Position numbers and translations under genes: made by a program
NCBI GenBank assembly: GCA_963805325.1
Contig: CAWDTS010000009.1
Location: forward strand, 372,001-436,000
DNA: 64,000 nucleotides
Origin: DASWJZ01 sp963805325
GTDB lineage: Bacteria > Pseudomonadota > Alphaproteobacteria > Rhizobiales > Afifellaceae
Direction of reading: 5' to 3'
Notes under the pieces: model-generated
Seen by the model: the letters and a program-made list of their open reading frames with translations, nothing else
Database searches by the model: none
Told to the model about the DNA's origin: nothing
Part shown: piece by piece, positions 48,094 to 56,473 of the stretch
Position numbering within the stretch: position 1 is the first letter of the stretch
Layout of the letters: each line of letters opens with the position of its first letter

Positions 48094-50598
48094 CTATGCT
48101 TGAAGCGTCGCCTTCACCGTCGTCGCCAGCTCCTTCAGGGAGAAGGGTTTTGGCAGGAACTGGAAGCTCTTCTCGTCCTTCGGAAGATGCCGCTCGAAAG
48201 CATCCTCGGCGTAGCCGGAGACGAAGATAATCTTCAGGTCGGGCTGCTGGCGGCGGAGCTCGCGCAGAAGTGTCGGGCCATCCATGCCCGGCATCACAAC
48301 GTCGGAGATGACGAGGTCGACCGGCTCTTCAAGCCCCGCGATCAGGTCGAGCGCCTCCTGACCGGAGGCGGCCTGATAGACGGTGTATCCGCGCGCCTCG
48401 AGCGCGCGACCGGCAAAGGCGCGCACGGCTTCCTCGTCCTCCACCAAAAGGATGCGCGCACTGCCCGTCAGGTCGGCCGGACCCACGACCGGCGCCTGGC
48501 TCGGCGCCTCCTCAGGCTCGTGCTCATGGCGCGGCAGGAGGATGCGGAAGGTCGCGCCGGCGCCGGGCTTCGAATCGACGTAGACGTAGCCGCCGGTCTG
48601 CTTGACGATGCCGTAGACCGTGGAGAGGCCGAGGCCGGTCCCCTTCCCCACTTCCTTGGTGGAGAAGAACGGCTCAAAAATCTTCTCCTTCACCTCCGGC
48701 GTCATGCCGCTGCCGGTGTCGGCGACCTCAAGCAGCACGTAGTCGCCCGGCTTGAAGCCCTGCTCCTTGAACTTCATGCTTTCGGCCGCAGTCACGTTGG
48801 CCGTGCGGATCTTGAGCTTGCCGCCGTCGGTCATCGCGTCACGCGCGTTAACCGCAAGGTTCACGATCACCTGCTCAAGCTGGTTCAAGTCCGCCTTGAT
48901 CGCCCAGACGTCGCGCCCGTGGATCACTTCGAGCTCGATCGTTTCGCCAAGCAGGCGCGCCAGAAGCACCGAGACGTCCGACAGCGCCTCGTCGAGGTCG
49001 ATGACGGTGGGCCTGAGCGTCTGCCGACGGGAGAACGCAAGCAGCTGACGGACGAGCCCCGCCGCGCGGTTGGCGTTCTGCTTGATGTTCATGATGTCCT
49101 GGAAGGACGGGTCGGTCGGGCGGTGCGAGGTCAGGAGAAGATCGGAGAAGCCGATGATCGCCGTCAGCATATTGTTGAAGTCGTGCGCGATGCCGCCGGC
49201 AAGCTGACCGACAGCCTGCATCTTCTGGCTCTGGGCGAATTGCTGCTCGAGTGCGCGCTGCTCGGTCGTCTCGAGCGTGTAGATCACGGCCGCGTCCTCG
49301 CTCTCGTCGCTCTCCAGAATCGGTGAGACGAAAAAACGGGCGCTCTGGTCGGGAACATCTGCGAGCGCCGCGTCGACGGCCGGTATCTCGCTCTGGCCGG
49401 CAATCGCCGCGCTGATCGCCGCGGCGAGGCCTGCACGGTCGGATTCCTGCACCAGCTCAGCGAGCTGGCGGCCGGCGGCGCCCTTCTTGCCGAAAAGCAT
49501 GACGAAGCGCGCATTGGTGAGGGCGATCCGCCCTTCCCGATCCACCGACGCTATCGCCATGGGCGTGTTGTTGAAGAAGCGCGCAAAGCGCATCTCGGCG
49601 ATGCGGCCGGCCGCGCGGTCGTCGCCGGGACGCATGTCGAGGACGAGCGTGCGCGAGGCGCCGACGGTGCCGTCGGGGGCGACCGGCACGCGGTGGATCA
49701 GGCGGACGGGAAGCCGCGTTCCGTCGGTGCGCACCAGATCGATGTTGAGCGTCTCCGCCTCGCGGCGGCTCGGATTCACCGCTTGCAACACCGAGAGGCC
49801 TTCGACCGTGACGATGTCGCGAATCTGAGCCGCGCCAGGCTCGAACTCGGCGAGATCTATGCCGATCCACTCCGCCAGCGTCGCGTTCATGTAGCGGATG
49901 CGGCCGTCGGGCTCGAGCGAGAAGAAGCCGGCCGGCGCGTGATCGAGATAGTCGATCGCGTTCTGCAGCTCCTGGAAGATGTTCTCCTGGTGCTCGCGCT
50001 CCCGCGTTATGTCGGCGACGAGCCAGCCGATCCGCGCTTCCGCGCCGCCGGCCGGGCTGACGCGCACGCGATACCAGCGCGCTCCGTTCAACCGCCCGCC
50101 GATGCCGCCCGCCATACGAATCTCTTCCGCCGCACGCCGGCCGCGGTCGGCTGCGACAGCAAGCCTGTGGACAGCCTCCGCGGCATCCGGATTGTCGGAG
50201 AAGAGCCGCTCGATCGAATGCAGGTCGCGCGCATTCGCGGCGCCCGTCAGCTTTAGATAGGCGTCATTGGCCCAAACCGGCGTTCCGTCGGCGGCGGCCA
50301 TCAGCACGCCCTCCGCCATGTTCTCAAGCAGGGCCTGCGCCGCCCCGCCCGATTCGGCCGGCGCCTCCGGCGGATTGCGCCAACCCAAGATCCCGGCAGC
50401 GCCCGCGAGCAGCGCGACCACGCCAACAGTCGAAAGAATCCCGATAAAGGCGAAGACAAGGATCGCCGACGCCGGCTGCGGAAGGACGAGGTAGCCGCTT
50501 GCCGCGGCGATCAGCGCGACCAGAAGCGCCGCGACCAGCGCAAAGCGTCCGCGAGCGGTCCGCACCCCGTCCGGCCCTCCCGATTCGTCTTGCCGCAT
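48094..50598 (-). CDS. cckA: Hybrid histidine kinase CckA, cell-cycle regulator
   Basis: 834 residues: two N-terminal membrane helices (~20-75), three PAS-like domains (~90-450), HisKA with phospho-accepting His in GGIAHDFNNMLTAIIGF, HATPase (NARDAMTDGGK, FSTKEVGKGTGLGLSTVYGIV), and a C-terminal receiver (LVISDVVMPGMDGP, phospho-accepting Asp). This architecture and sequence are those of CckA, which phosphorylates CtrA and CpdR through ChpT. It lies next to a FliO-like flagellar gene, transcribed away from it. Confidence 0.95.
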   Translation of the reverse strand: MRQDESGGPDGVRTARGRFALVAALLVALIAAASGYLVLPQPASAILVFAFIGILSTVGVVALLAGAAGILGWRNPPEAPAESGGAAQALLENMAEGVLMAAADGTPVWANDAYLKLTGAANARDLHSIERLFSDNPDAAEAVHRLAVAADRGRRAAEEIRMAGGIGGRLNGARWYRVRVSPAGGAEARIGWLVADITREREHQENIFQELQNAIDYLDHAPAGFFSLEPDGRIRYMNATLAEWIGIDLAEFEPGAAQIRDIVTVEGLSVLQAVNPSRREAETLNIDLVRTDGTRLPVRLIHRVPVAPDGTVGASRTLVLDMRPGDDRAAGRIAEMRFARFFNNTPMAIASVDREGRIALTNARFVMLFGKKGAAGRQLAELVQESDRAGLAAAISAAIAGQSEIPAVDAALADVPDQSARFFVSPILESDESEDAAVIYTLETTEQRALEQQFAQSQKMQAVGQLAGGIAHDFNNMLTAIIGFSDLLLTSHRPTDPSFQDIMNIKQNANRAAGLVRQLLAFSRRQTLRPTVIDLDEALSDVSVLLARLLGETIELEVIHGRDVWAIKADLNQLEQVIVNLAVNARDAMTDGGKLKIRTANVTAAESMKFKEQGFKPGDYVLLEVADTGSGMTPEVKEKIFEPFFSTKEVGKGTGLGLSTVYGIVKQTGGYVYVDSKPGAGATFRILLPRHEHEPEEAPSQAPVVGPADLTGSARILLVEDEEAVRAFAGRALEARGYTVYQAASGQEALDLIAGLEEPVDLVISDVVMPGMDGPTLLRELRRQQPDLKIIFVSGYAEDAFERHLPKDEKSFQFLPKPFSLKELATTVKATLQA

Positions 50599-50781
50599 CT
50601 TTCCGACCCCCGGGGGGAACCTAGCCGATTCGCTCGGCCGGACCCGCCCGAGCTTGTATGCTTGCGATTCGCTTTATCAACGGCGCGCGGCCGCGCATAC
50701 CATGGCTGGCAATTTGAACGCCAAGCCTGTTCCGTCTATGGTCGGGCCGCGTCGCGTCGCGCCGCGGCGAGGGAGACGTTA

Positions 50782-52095
50782 ATGCTGGAACTTGACCCGA
50801 TCCGCTTGGCACTGATCGGCGTTGCGGCGGTCGTTGCGATCGGCGTCATCGCGGTGGTGCTCAGGGTTGTGGTTTTCCGTCGGGACAGGGGCCGAAGCCG
50901 GCAGAAAGCCCAGTTTTCAGGCGGCGGACGGATTGCAGTCCTGGAAAGCAAGCGAATCGACGACGAGCGGCAGCTCGTCCTCGTACGCTGCGACGACGTG
51001 GAACACCTGATCGTAGTCGGCGGGCCGGCGGATCTTGTCGTCGAGCATGACGTGAAGAAGGCGCGGCCGCATGTGCCGGCGGCGAGGACCGCGCCGGCGC
51101 ATGCCCCGCAGCCTTCGGTCGCGTTACAGCCGTCGGCGCCGTATCAGGCGGGGCCGCCCGCCCAACCCGCCGCAGGTCCGGCTCGCGTGCCGCCGGCGAT
51201 GGGCGCCTCGCTCGACGCGGCGATCGCTGCGGCCATTCCGAGAAGCTCCGAGCCTGCGCGCCCGGCCGCCCGCCCGGCGCCCGAGCCGCGCCCGACGCTT
51301 CAGCCACGGCCCCCGCTTGCAGCGGTCTCACCCCGTCCGGCCGGTCGCAACGGCGACGCCCCGACACCGCGGGTCGACGAGCCCCCGCGCGCTGCCCCGC
51401 AACGCGCCCCTGCTGACGATCTCGTCAGGCGCGAGCTCCCCCAACGTCGGGCCACGCCGCAGCCGCAGTTGCAGGCCCCGCGGCAAAGCGAGGCGCCGCG
51501 CCCGCAGGCAAGCGGCGACAACTTCGTCAGGTCCAATCACAGCAATTTGCGCGGCGGAGGCAGCGGGCTCCCTCCGGTGCAGGTTCCCTGGGTGGAGCCC
51601 AATTCGATCGAAGATGAGATCGTGCAAGCGCTCCGCTTCGAGCCCCGGCGCGCCGAGGCCCCTGCCGCGCGGCGCGAGCCTCCTGCGCCGAGGCCCGTCG
51701 ACTCCTCAACCACGCTCGGCGACATCGCCGAGCGCCTGGAAGAGGCTCTGGCGCGCGAGATACAGACCGTCGAGCCAAGCCCCCGCCGCGCCGCCGGGCC
51801 GGAGCACACAGAAGTCCGTCGGGACCACGCAGTTTCGGAGGGTGGCGATTCAGAGCGCGGGACATGGCCCGTTGCGCGCGACCGCCAGGAAAGGCGCGCG
51901 CGGCCCGAACCGCCACGACAGAGCGCGAGTCCCTCTCCCGAGCCGGCACGCGAAGCCCCTGCGCCGCAGCCGGAGCGACGCGAGGAGGCACCCGTCATCA
52001 GCCTCAACGCGCGGCGGCGCGAAGCCGCCGATCCGCTTGAGGACGAGATGGCACGGCTCCTCGGCGAATTGACCGGTGACAATAAGGCCCGCTAG
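50782..52095 (+). CDS. fliO: FliO-like flagellar export protein with long Pro/Arg-rich tail
   Basis: 437 residues from ATG 50782 (GGGAG upstream). One N-terminal membrane helix (LALIGVAAVVAIGVIAVVLRVVV) is followed by the FliO domain: GGGRIAVLESKRIDDERQLVLVRCDDVEHLIVVGGPADLVVE. The remaining ~310 residues are Pro, Ala and Arg rich and probably disordered, except for short charged helices near the end (RLEEALAREIQ, DEMARLLGEL). FliO aids assembly of the FliP-FliQ-FliR export gate. No other flagellar genes are in the window. Confidence 0.78.
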   Translation: MLELDPIRLALIGVAAVVAIGVIAVVLRVVVFRRDRGRSRQKAQFSGGGRIAVLESKRIDDERQLVLVRCDDVEHLIVVGGPADLVVEHDVKKARPHVPAARTAPAHAPQPSVALQPSAPYQAGPPAQPAAGPARVPPAMGASLDAAIAAAIPRSSEPARPAARPAPEPRPTLQPRPPLAAVSPRPAGRNGDAPTPRVDEPPRAAPQRAPADDLVRRELPQRRATPQPQLQAPRQSEAPRPQASGDNFVRSNHSNLRGGGSGLPPVQVPWVEPNSIEDEIVQALRFEPRRAEAPAARREPPAPRPVDSSTTLGDIAERLEEALAREIQTVEPSPRRAAGPEHTEVRRDHAVSEGGDSERGTWPVARDRQERRARPEPPRQSASPSPEPAREAPAPQPERREEAPVISLNARRREAADPLEDEMARLLGELTGDNKAR

Positions 52096-52113
52096 AAGCG
52101 CACCAGCGTCCCT

Positions 52114-52935
52114 TCACGCGAGCTTCAGCGTCATTCCAGGCAGCGCCAGTCCTTCGATGCTGGTGCTCCAGCGCTCACCCGGAGCGACCGGGAAGGCGCG
52201 GGTCACGGTGCCCGTCGTGACAATGTCGCCGGGAGCGAGCCCACGCTCCGAGGGCATCTCAGCGAGCCCGCGAACGAAGTGACGGAGCGCGGTCAATGGA
52301 CCGCCGCCGAGGACATTCTTTGCCCTCCCCCGGTCTATCTCCACGCCGTCGCGGAAAAGCACGATCGCGAAGTCGGCAAGCGCCGCCTGCCAAGCGGCGC
52401 GCTCGGCCGGCGCAATGGCGACGAGGGGCCCGCGCCGATAGCGGCCGTGGAGCGCGAAGGCAGCGACGGTGTCCGCTGCCTTGAAACGCCAATCGGGGAA
52501 CAGCGACTGCACGATCTCGAAGCCGTGCGCGACGGCGTCGATGCAGGCAAGGAGTGCGGATTCGTCCATGCCGGGGTCGGGCGTCCGAGCCATACGAAAC
52601 GCGATCTCCGGCTCGATACGCGGTTCGACCAGCATCTCGACCGGCAAGCTGCCGCCGACGTCCGCCGCGGCGGTCGAACTGTACATCGGCCCCCAGATCG
52701 GCGCGTGGACGTCGTATTCGTCCCAGATGGTCTCGTTGGTGAATCCGATCTTCCAGCCAACGGCCCGCTCGCCGCGGGTGATGCGTCGCCGCGTGATCGC
52801 GGCGGAGACGCGATAGGCGTCCGCCAGATCGAAATCCGGAATCGCGTTTGTGATCGGGGGAATCGAACGCGCGGCATCGCCGGCCGCAAGGACCAGGCCG
52901 GCAATCCGTTCGACGTCAACGTCGCTGATCGGCAA
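52114..52935 (-). CDS. 2-keto-4-pentenoate hydratase-like protein (FAH family)
   Basis: 273 residues with the hydratase/fumarylacetoacetase fold: AVGWKIGFTNETIWDEY, VEPRIEPEIAFRM (metal-binding Glu residues) and LAPGDIVTTGTVTRAFPVAPGERW. Enzymes of this group hydrate 2-hydroxypenta-2,4-dienoate or decarboxylate oxalocrotonate in meta-cleavage pathways. The apparent start is a TTG at 52935 without a clear ribosome site, so the N-terminus is uncertain. No pathway partners are adjacent. Confidence 0.82.
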   Translation of the reverse strand: MPISDVDVERIAGLVLAAGDAARSIPPITNAIPDFDLADAYRVSAAITRRRITRGERAVGWKIGFTNETIWDEYDVHAPIWGPMYSSTAAADVGGSLPVEMLVEPRIEPEIAFRMARTPDPGMDESALLACIDAVAHGFEIVQSLFPDWRFKAADTVAAFALHGRYRRGPLVAIAPAERAAWQAALADFAIVLFRDGVEIDRGRAKNVLGGGPLTALRHFVRGLAEMPSERGLAPGDIVTTGTVTRAFPVAPGERWSTSIEGLALPGMTLKLA

Positions 52936-52991
52936 GTTTCAGCAACCTGCCGCGGCCACTGGAATCAGAAGGCGCACGGAGCGCGCCTTCC

Positions 52992-53411
52992 TCACTCGTC
53001 GCGATAGACGCGCTCGCGCCGTTCGTGACGCTCCTGCGCCTCGATCGACAGCGTCGCGATCGGGCGTGCATCGAGCCGCTTCAGGCTGATCGGCTCGCCG
53101 GTCTCCTCGCAAAAACCGTAGGTGCCATCGTCGAGCCGCTTCAACGCGGAGTCTATCTTGGAGATGAGCTTGCGCTGGCGGTCTCGGGCGCGAAGCTCGA
53201 TGGAACGATCGGTTTCCGACGACGCGCGGTCCGCGTAGTCGGGGTGGTTGTGGCTCTCGGCCTGGAGGGCCTCAAGCGTCTCCCGGCTCTCGGCCAGGAT
53301 CTCTTCTCTCCACTGAGTCAGCTTCTTTCGGAAGTACTCCCGCTGCCGCTCGTTCATGAACGGCTCGCGGTCGCTCGGCCTGTAGCCGTTTACCTTAGAC
53401 AGTACCGGCAT
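52992..53411 (-). CDS. dksA: RNA polymerase-binding transcription factor DksA
   Basis: About 139 residues: coiled coil (NERQREYFRKKLTQWREEILAESRETLEAL), then RASSETDRSIELRARDRQRKLISKIDSALKRL, and the globular GFCEETGEPISLKRLDARPIATL. Only the first Cys of the usual four-Cys zinc site is present, as in many alphaproteobacterial DksA proteins. It binds the polymerase secondary channel and works with ppGpp. ATG 53411 fits homologues; an ATG at 53423 sits right on the GAGGG and is less likely. Confidence 0.93.
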   Translation of the reverse strand: MPVLSKVNGYRPSDREPFMNERQREYFRKKLTQWREEILAESRETLEALQAESHNHPDYADRASSETDRSIELRARDRQRKLISKIDSALKRLDDGTYGFCEETGEPISLKRLDARPIATLSIEAQERHERRERVYRDE

Positions 53412-53577
53412 GGTCGACAGCATCCCTCACTCCCCGATGCGGGCGCATATACGGGAGAAGGCGCGGCGGTTGCAAGCGGAATGGTTTGAAGCATTTGTGA
53501 AAAGAGCCGCAAACTTAACGCGTTAGCTGAATGCCGCCATTTGCTGATCTTTAACCTTGCCATGGCAGCCTCCGGGC

Positions 53578-54150
53578 ATGCGCGACCTGGTACAGAGTTT
53601 CCGGGCGCAGGCCGAGGCACAAGCGCGAGAGCTGCTGCAAGCGATCGAAGGCGCCGAAGCCGTGATCGTCTCCTCGATCGAGCGTGAATGCGACGCACTG
53701 CGCGGCGGGCAGATGCTTGCCGCACAGGCACTCAGGCTGCGTCTTCACGACGCCGCCAAGCTCTACATCAACCTGATCCGCGCCGCGCGAGCGTCGTTGT
53801 GGACGCTCGAGCAGGTGCTTCCGGGGCTCACCAACTACCTCGACACGCGACGCGCCACGTTCGCCGCGTTGCTCAGAGTGGAACTCGCGGTGCTCGCCGC
53901 TGAGCGGGCCGCCGCCGAGCCTGCAACCGGCGCTTCCCGCGAAGGCAACGCCCGCGGCGAGCACGCCGACGCGGATGGTGCGCCGCCGCCAGAGACGCCG
54001 GCGCGCCGGCTAGCAACGAGCGCCAGGCGCCGTCGACGTTCAGTCGGGCGCGCTGAAGCCGGTAGCCGATTCCGGTCTCGGTCAGGAAGTAGGACGGCCG
54101 TTCCGGATCATCCTCGATCTTCTGCCGGAGTTGCCGAACGTAGACCCTGA
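53578..54150 (+). CDS. Hypothetical helical protein, 3' end uncertain
   Basis: From ATG 53578, ~115 residues form a continuous amphipathic helical region (RDLVQSFRAQAEAQARELLQAIEGAEAVIVSSIERE, then LYINLIRAARASLWTLEQVLPGL) reminiscent of small flagellar chaperones, though I cannot assign it. The last ~60 residues turn Arg-rich and overlap the 3' end of kdpE on the other strand by about 110 bases. Because this stretch is full of single-base indels, the true stop is probably earlier. Divergent from dksA. Confidence 0.5.
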   Translation: MRDLVQSFRAQAEAQARELLQAIEGAEAVIVSSIERECDALRGGQMLAAQALRLRLHDAAKLYINLIRAARASLWTLEQVLPGLTNYLDTRRATFAALLRVELAVLAAERAAAEPATGASREGNARGEHADADGAPPPETPARRLATSARRRRRSVGRAEAGSRFRSRSGSRTAVPDHPRSSAGVAERRP

Positions 54151-54739
54151 GGTACTGCGCATCGGTCGTCTTGTCCCAAAGCTCGCCAAGCAGAAATTTA
54201 TGGGTCAGGACCTTCCCCGTATGCTGCACCAGTACCCGCAAGAGATCGTACTCCTTGGGCGATAGTTTCACTTCACGGTCGTGGAGCTTCACGATTCGTC
54301 CGCACCAGATCGACCGAAAGATCGCCGACGCGGAAAACCGGGCGCTCTCCCTGGACCTGCAATTGGTGTCGCAACGCCGCCCGGATGCGGGCAAGCAAGC
54401 TCATTCATGCCGAACGGCTTCGTGACGTAGTCGTCGGCACCGTTGTCGAGCACCTCAACCTTCCCGGTTTCGTCGTCTCGGCTCGAAAGCACAACGATCG
54501 GCCGCGCGCTCGTTGCGGGCGCGTATCATGCGCAAAAGGTCGAAACCCAGCATGTCGGGAAGGCCCAAGGTCGAGAATGATCACATCTGGGTTCTGTGCG
54601 AGCAATTCGCAGAGCGGCCTTGCGCCGTTTGCGGCTTCCAGGACCTCGTAACCCTCCGATACCCAGTCCCATCCGCAGCAGCTTTCCGGATCGGGGGCTC
54701 GTCGTCGACAACAAGAACTTTGGGGTGACCGGCGCTCAA
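54040..54739 (-). pseudogene. KdpE-like response regulator, about seven +1 frameshifts
   Basis: The protein can be followed through three frames: HPKVLVVDDEPPIRKLL, MGLGSEGYEVLEAANG, LLAQNPDVIILDLGLPDMLGFDLL (phospho-accepting Asp), DDYVTKPFGMNELLARIRAAL, then the OmpR-type DNA-binding domain (VKLSPKEYDLLRVLVQHTGKVLTH, YLRVYVRQLRQKIEDD, ETGIGYRL). Each join needs one base removed: near 54684, 54660, 54575, 54506, 54398, 54295 and 54057. After that the gene is 231 codons, the normal KdpE size, with no stops. A TTG start at 54739 overlaps the kdpD stop (TTGA). Confidence 0.8.
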
Positions 54740-56272
54740 GCGGCTTCTCCCAGAGGCTCAGACCGCGCCGGGATGGGCATCCGGAGCGTGAAAACCGCGC
54801 CCGCGCGGTCGCTTCGGTTGGCGGCCGTAATCGTGCCCTTCATCGCCTCGATCAGGCCGCGCGAAATCGCCAGTCCGAGGCCGGTCCCGGCGCGGACATG
54901 ATCGCCTTTCCGCGTCCGGTAGAACTTCTCGAAAACGTGCTCAAGGTCGATGGCCGGAATGCCTTCGCCCTCGTCCGCAATCTCAAGCAAGACTGACACC
55001 GCCGTCGCGGCGACTGCGCACACTGATCGTCGTGCCGGCGGCCGCATATTTCGCGGCGTTGTCGAGAAGATTGAACAGCGCCTGCTCGAAAAGCACCGCA
55101 TCCAGCTCGAGCATCGGGAGATCGGCGGCGAGGTCGAGCTCGACCCGATGCTGCGCAAGGATCTTGTCGGCGCGCCGCAACGCGCTCCCGACGACCTCGT
55201 GCAGGTCCTGCAACGCGGCGTTCGGGGCAATCGCGCCGGACTCCAGTTTCGTCATGTCGAGCAGATTAGCGATGAACCGGTTGAGCCGTTCCGATTCGTC
55301 GATGATCGTAGCGAGAAGATCGGCCTTCTGGTCGTAGCTCAATCTGGCCGAGATATCGCGCAAAGCTTCGGACGCGCCGAGCACCGCGGCAAGTGGCGTC
55401 TTCAAGTCATGCGAGATCGAGGTCAGCAACGCAGAGCGCAGGCGGTCGGCCTCGATGTGCGCTTTACGCGGTCCGCGTCCTCGACGAGGTAGACGCGCTC
55501 GATCGCAAGCGCGCTTTGATCGACCAGAGCGTCGAGCAATCGCCGCTCCGCCGGCGCCAACGACGGAGCAGCCCTTTCGCTATCCACTCCGATGACGCCG
55601 ATGGCGGCTCGCCCCGTGCGCATCGGTAGGAAGAGCCGCCGGGCACTCGGGCAAAGTATCCGCGCCGCGTCCTGCCGGCTGACTATTCTCCCACGCCCAC
55701 TGGGCCGCGGCCAAATCCGGCTCGTCCAGGCGATCTTCCGGCGGGATAGCCCGCACGCACGGAAAGCACTGCCGTTCTCGGGCAGCAGCAAGACGACCCG
55801 CATGTTCAGCATCAGGGCCGCCTGATAGGCTGAAGCCCAGAGCACATCGTCGAGCGTGCCGACGCCCGCGAGCTTGCGGCTGAAGGCGTAAAGCAACTCG
55901 GTCGTGCGCAGATCGCGCCCTGGCGACGTTCGCTTCGGCGCGTGCGCGCGCGGCGACGTTCGAGACGATTATGGCAACGACCGTGAAGAACAGTACGGCG
56001 ACGATATCTTTCGGTTCGTCGATCGCGAAGGTGTAATACGGCGCCGTGAAGAAGAAGTTGTAGCAGAGCGACGAACCGACGCTCGCGAACAACGACGGCC
56101 ACAAGCCAAACTGAACCGCGACGCCAACGACGGAAGTAAGGAAGACGAGACCGACGTTATCCGGCCCGAGAAACGGCAACAGAAGCAGCGCGACGCAGAC
56201 GGCAACTGCCGATCGCCAGCGCTGCGAGGGCGAACGGGGTAGTTCCTGAGACGAACTTATACGATCGAGCAT
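54736..56272 (-). pseudogene. Short KdpD-like sensor kinase (DUF4118), about six frameshifts
   Basis: Corrected, it is ~510 residues: four membrane helices of the DUF4118 domain (VFLTSVVGVAVQFGLWPSLFASVGSSLCYNFFFTAPYYTF), a GAF-like domain (ELLYAFSRKLAGVGTLDDVL...RAAIGVIGVDSE), HisKA with ISHDLKTPLAAVLGASEAL, and HATPase (LFNLLDNAAKYA, GTGLGLAISRGLIEAMKG). The ~400-residue N-terminal KdpD/USP region of E. coli KdpD is absent, with only 200 bases between the start and kup. Joins near 55915, 55770, 55755, 55640 and 54987 need one base removed; one near 55470 needs one added. Confidence 0.78.
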
Positions 56273-56337
56273 CGGCGCTTCCGCCTGCCTGGCAGGTGGC
56301 ACGAGCCGACCGTCCGATCAAGGCGACCTGATCGCCC

Positions 56338-56378
56338 AATCCTACAGGTAACGGGCCAATTCCTATAACATTCCTATA
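56338..56378. promoter_or_regulatory. Direct repeats ATTCCTATA between kdpD and kup
   Basis: ATTCCTATA occurs at 56359-56367 and 56370-56378 (11 bases apart, one helical turn), with a 7/9 match AATCCTACA at 56338-56346 (21 bases earlier, two turns). OmpR-family regulators such as KdpE bind direct repeats with this phasing. The site lies between the divergent kdpD and kup genes. Confidence 0.5.
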
Positions 56379-56473
56379 TCGCAGCCCTCCGGCGCTCTGG
56401 CTTCTATATGGAGGCCGGCCCCATCTTCAGAGCGCGGTCATCAACGACCGCTCTTTGCAGAGACGGTGCGAAA

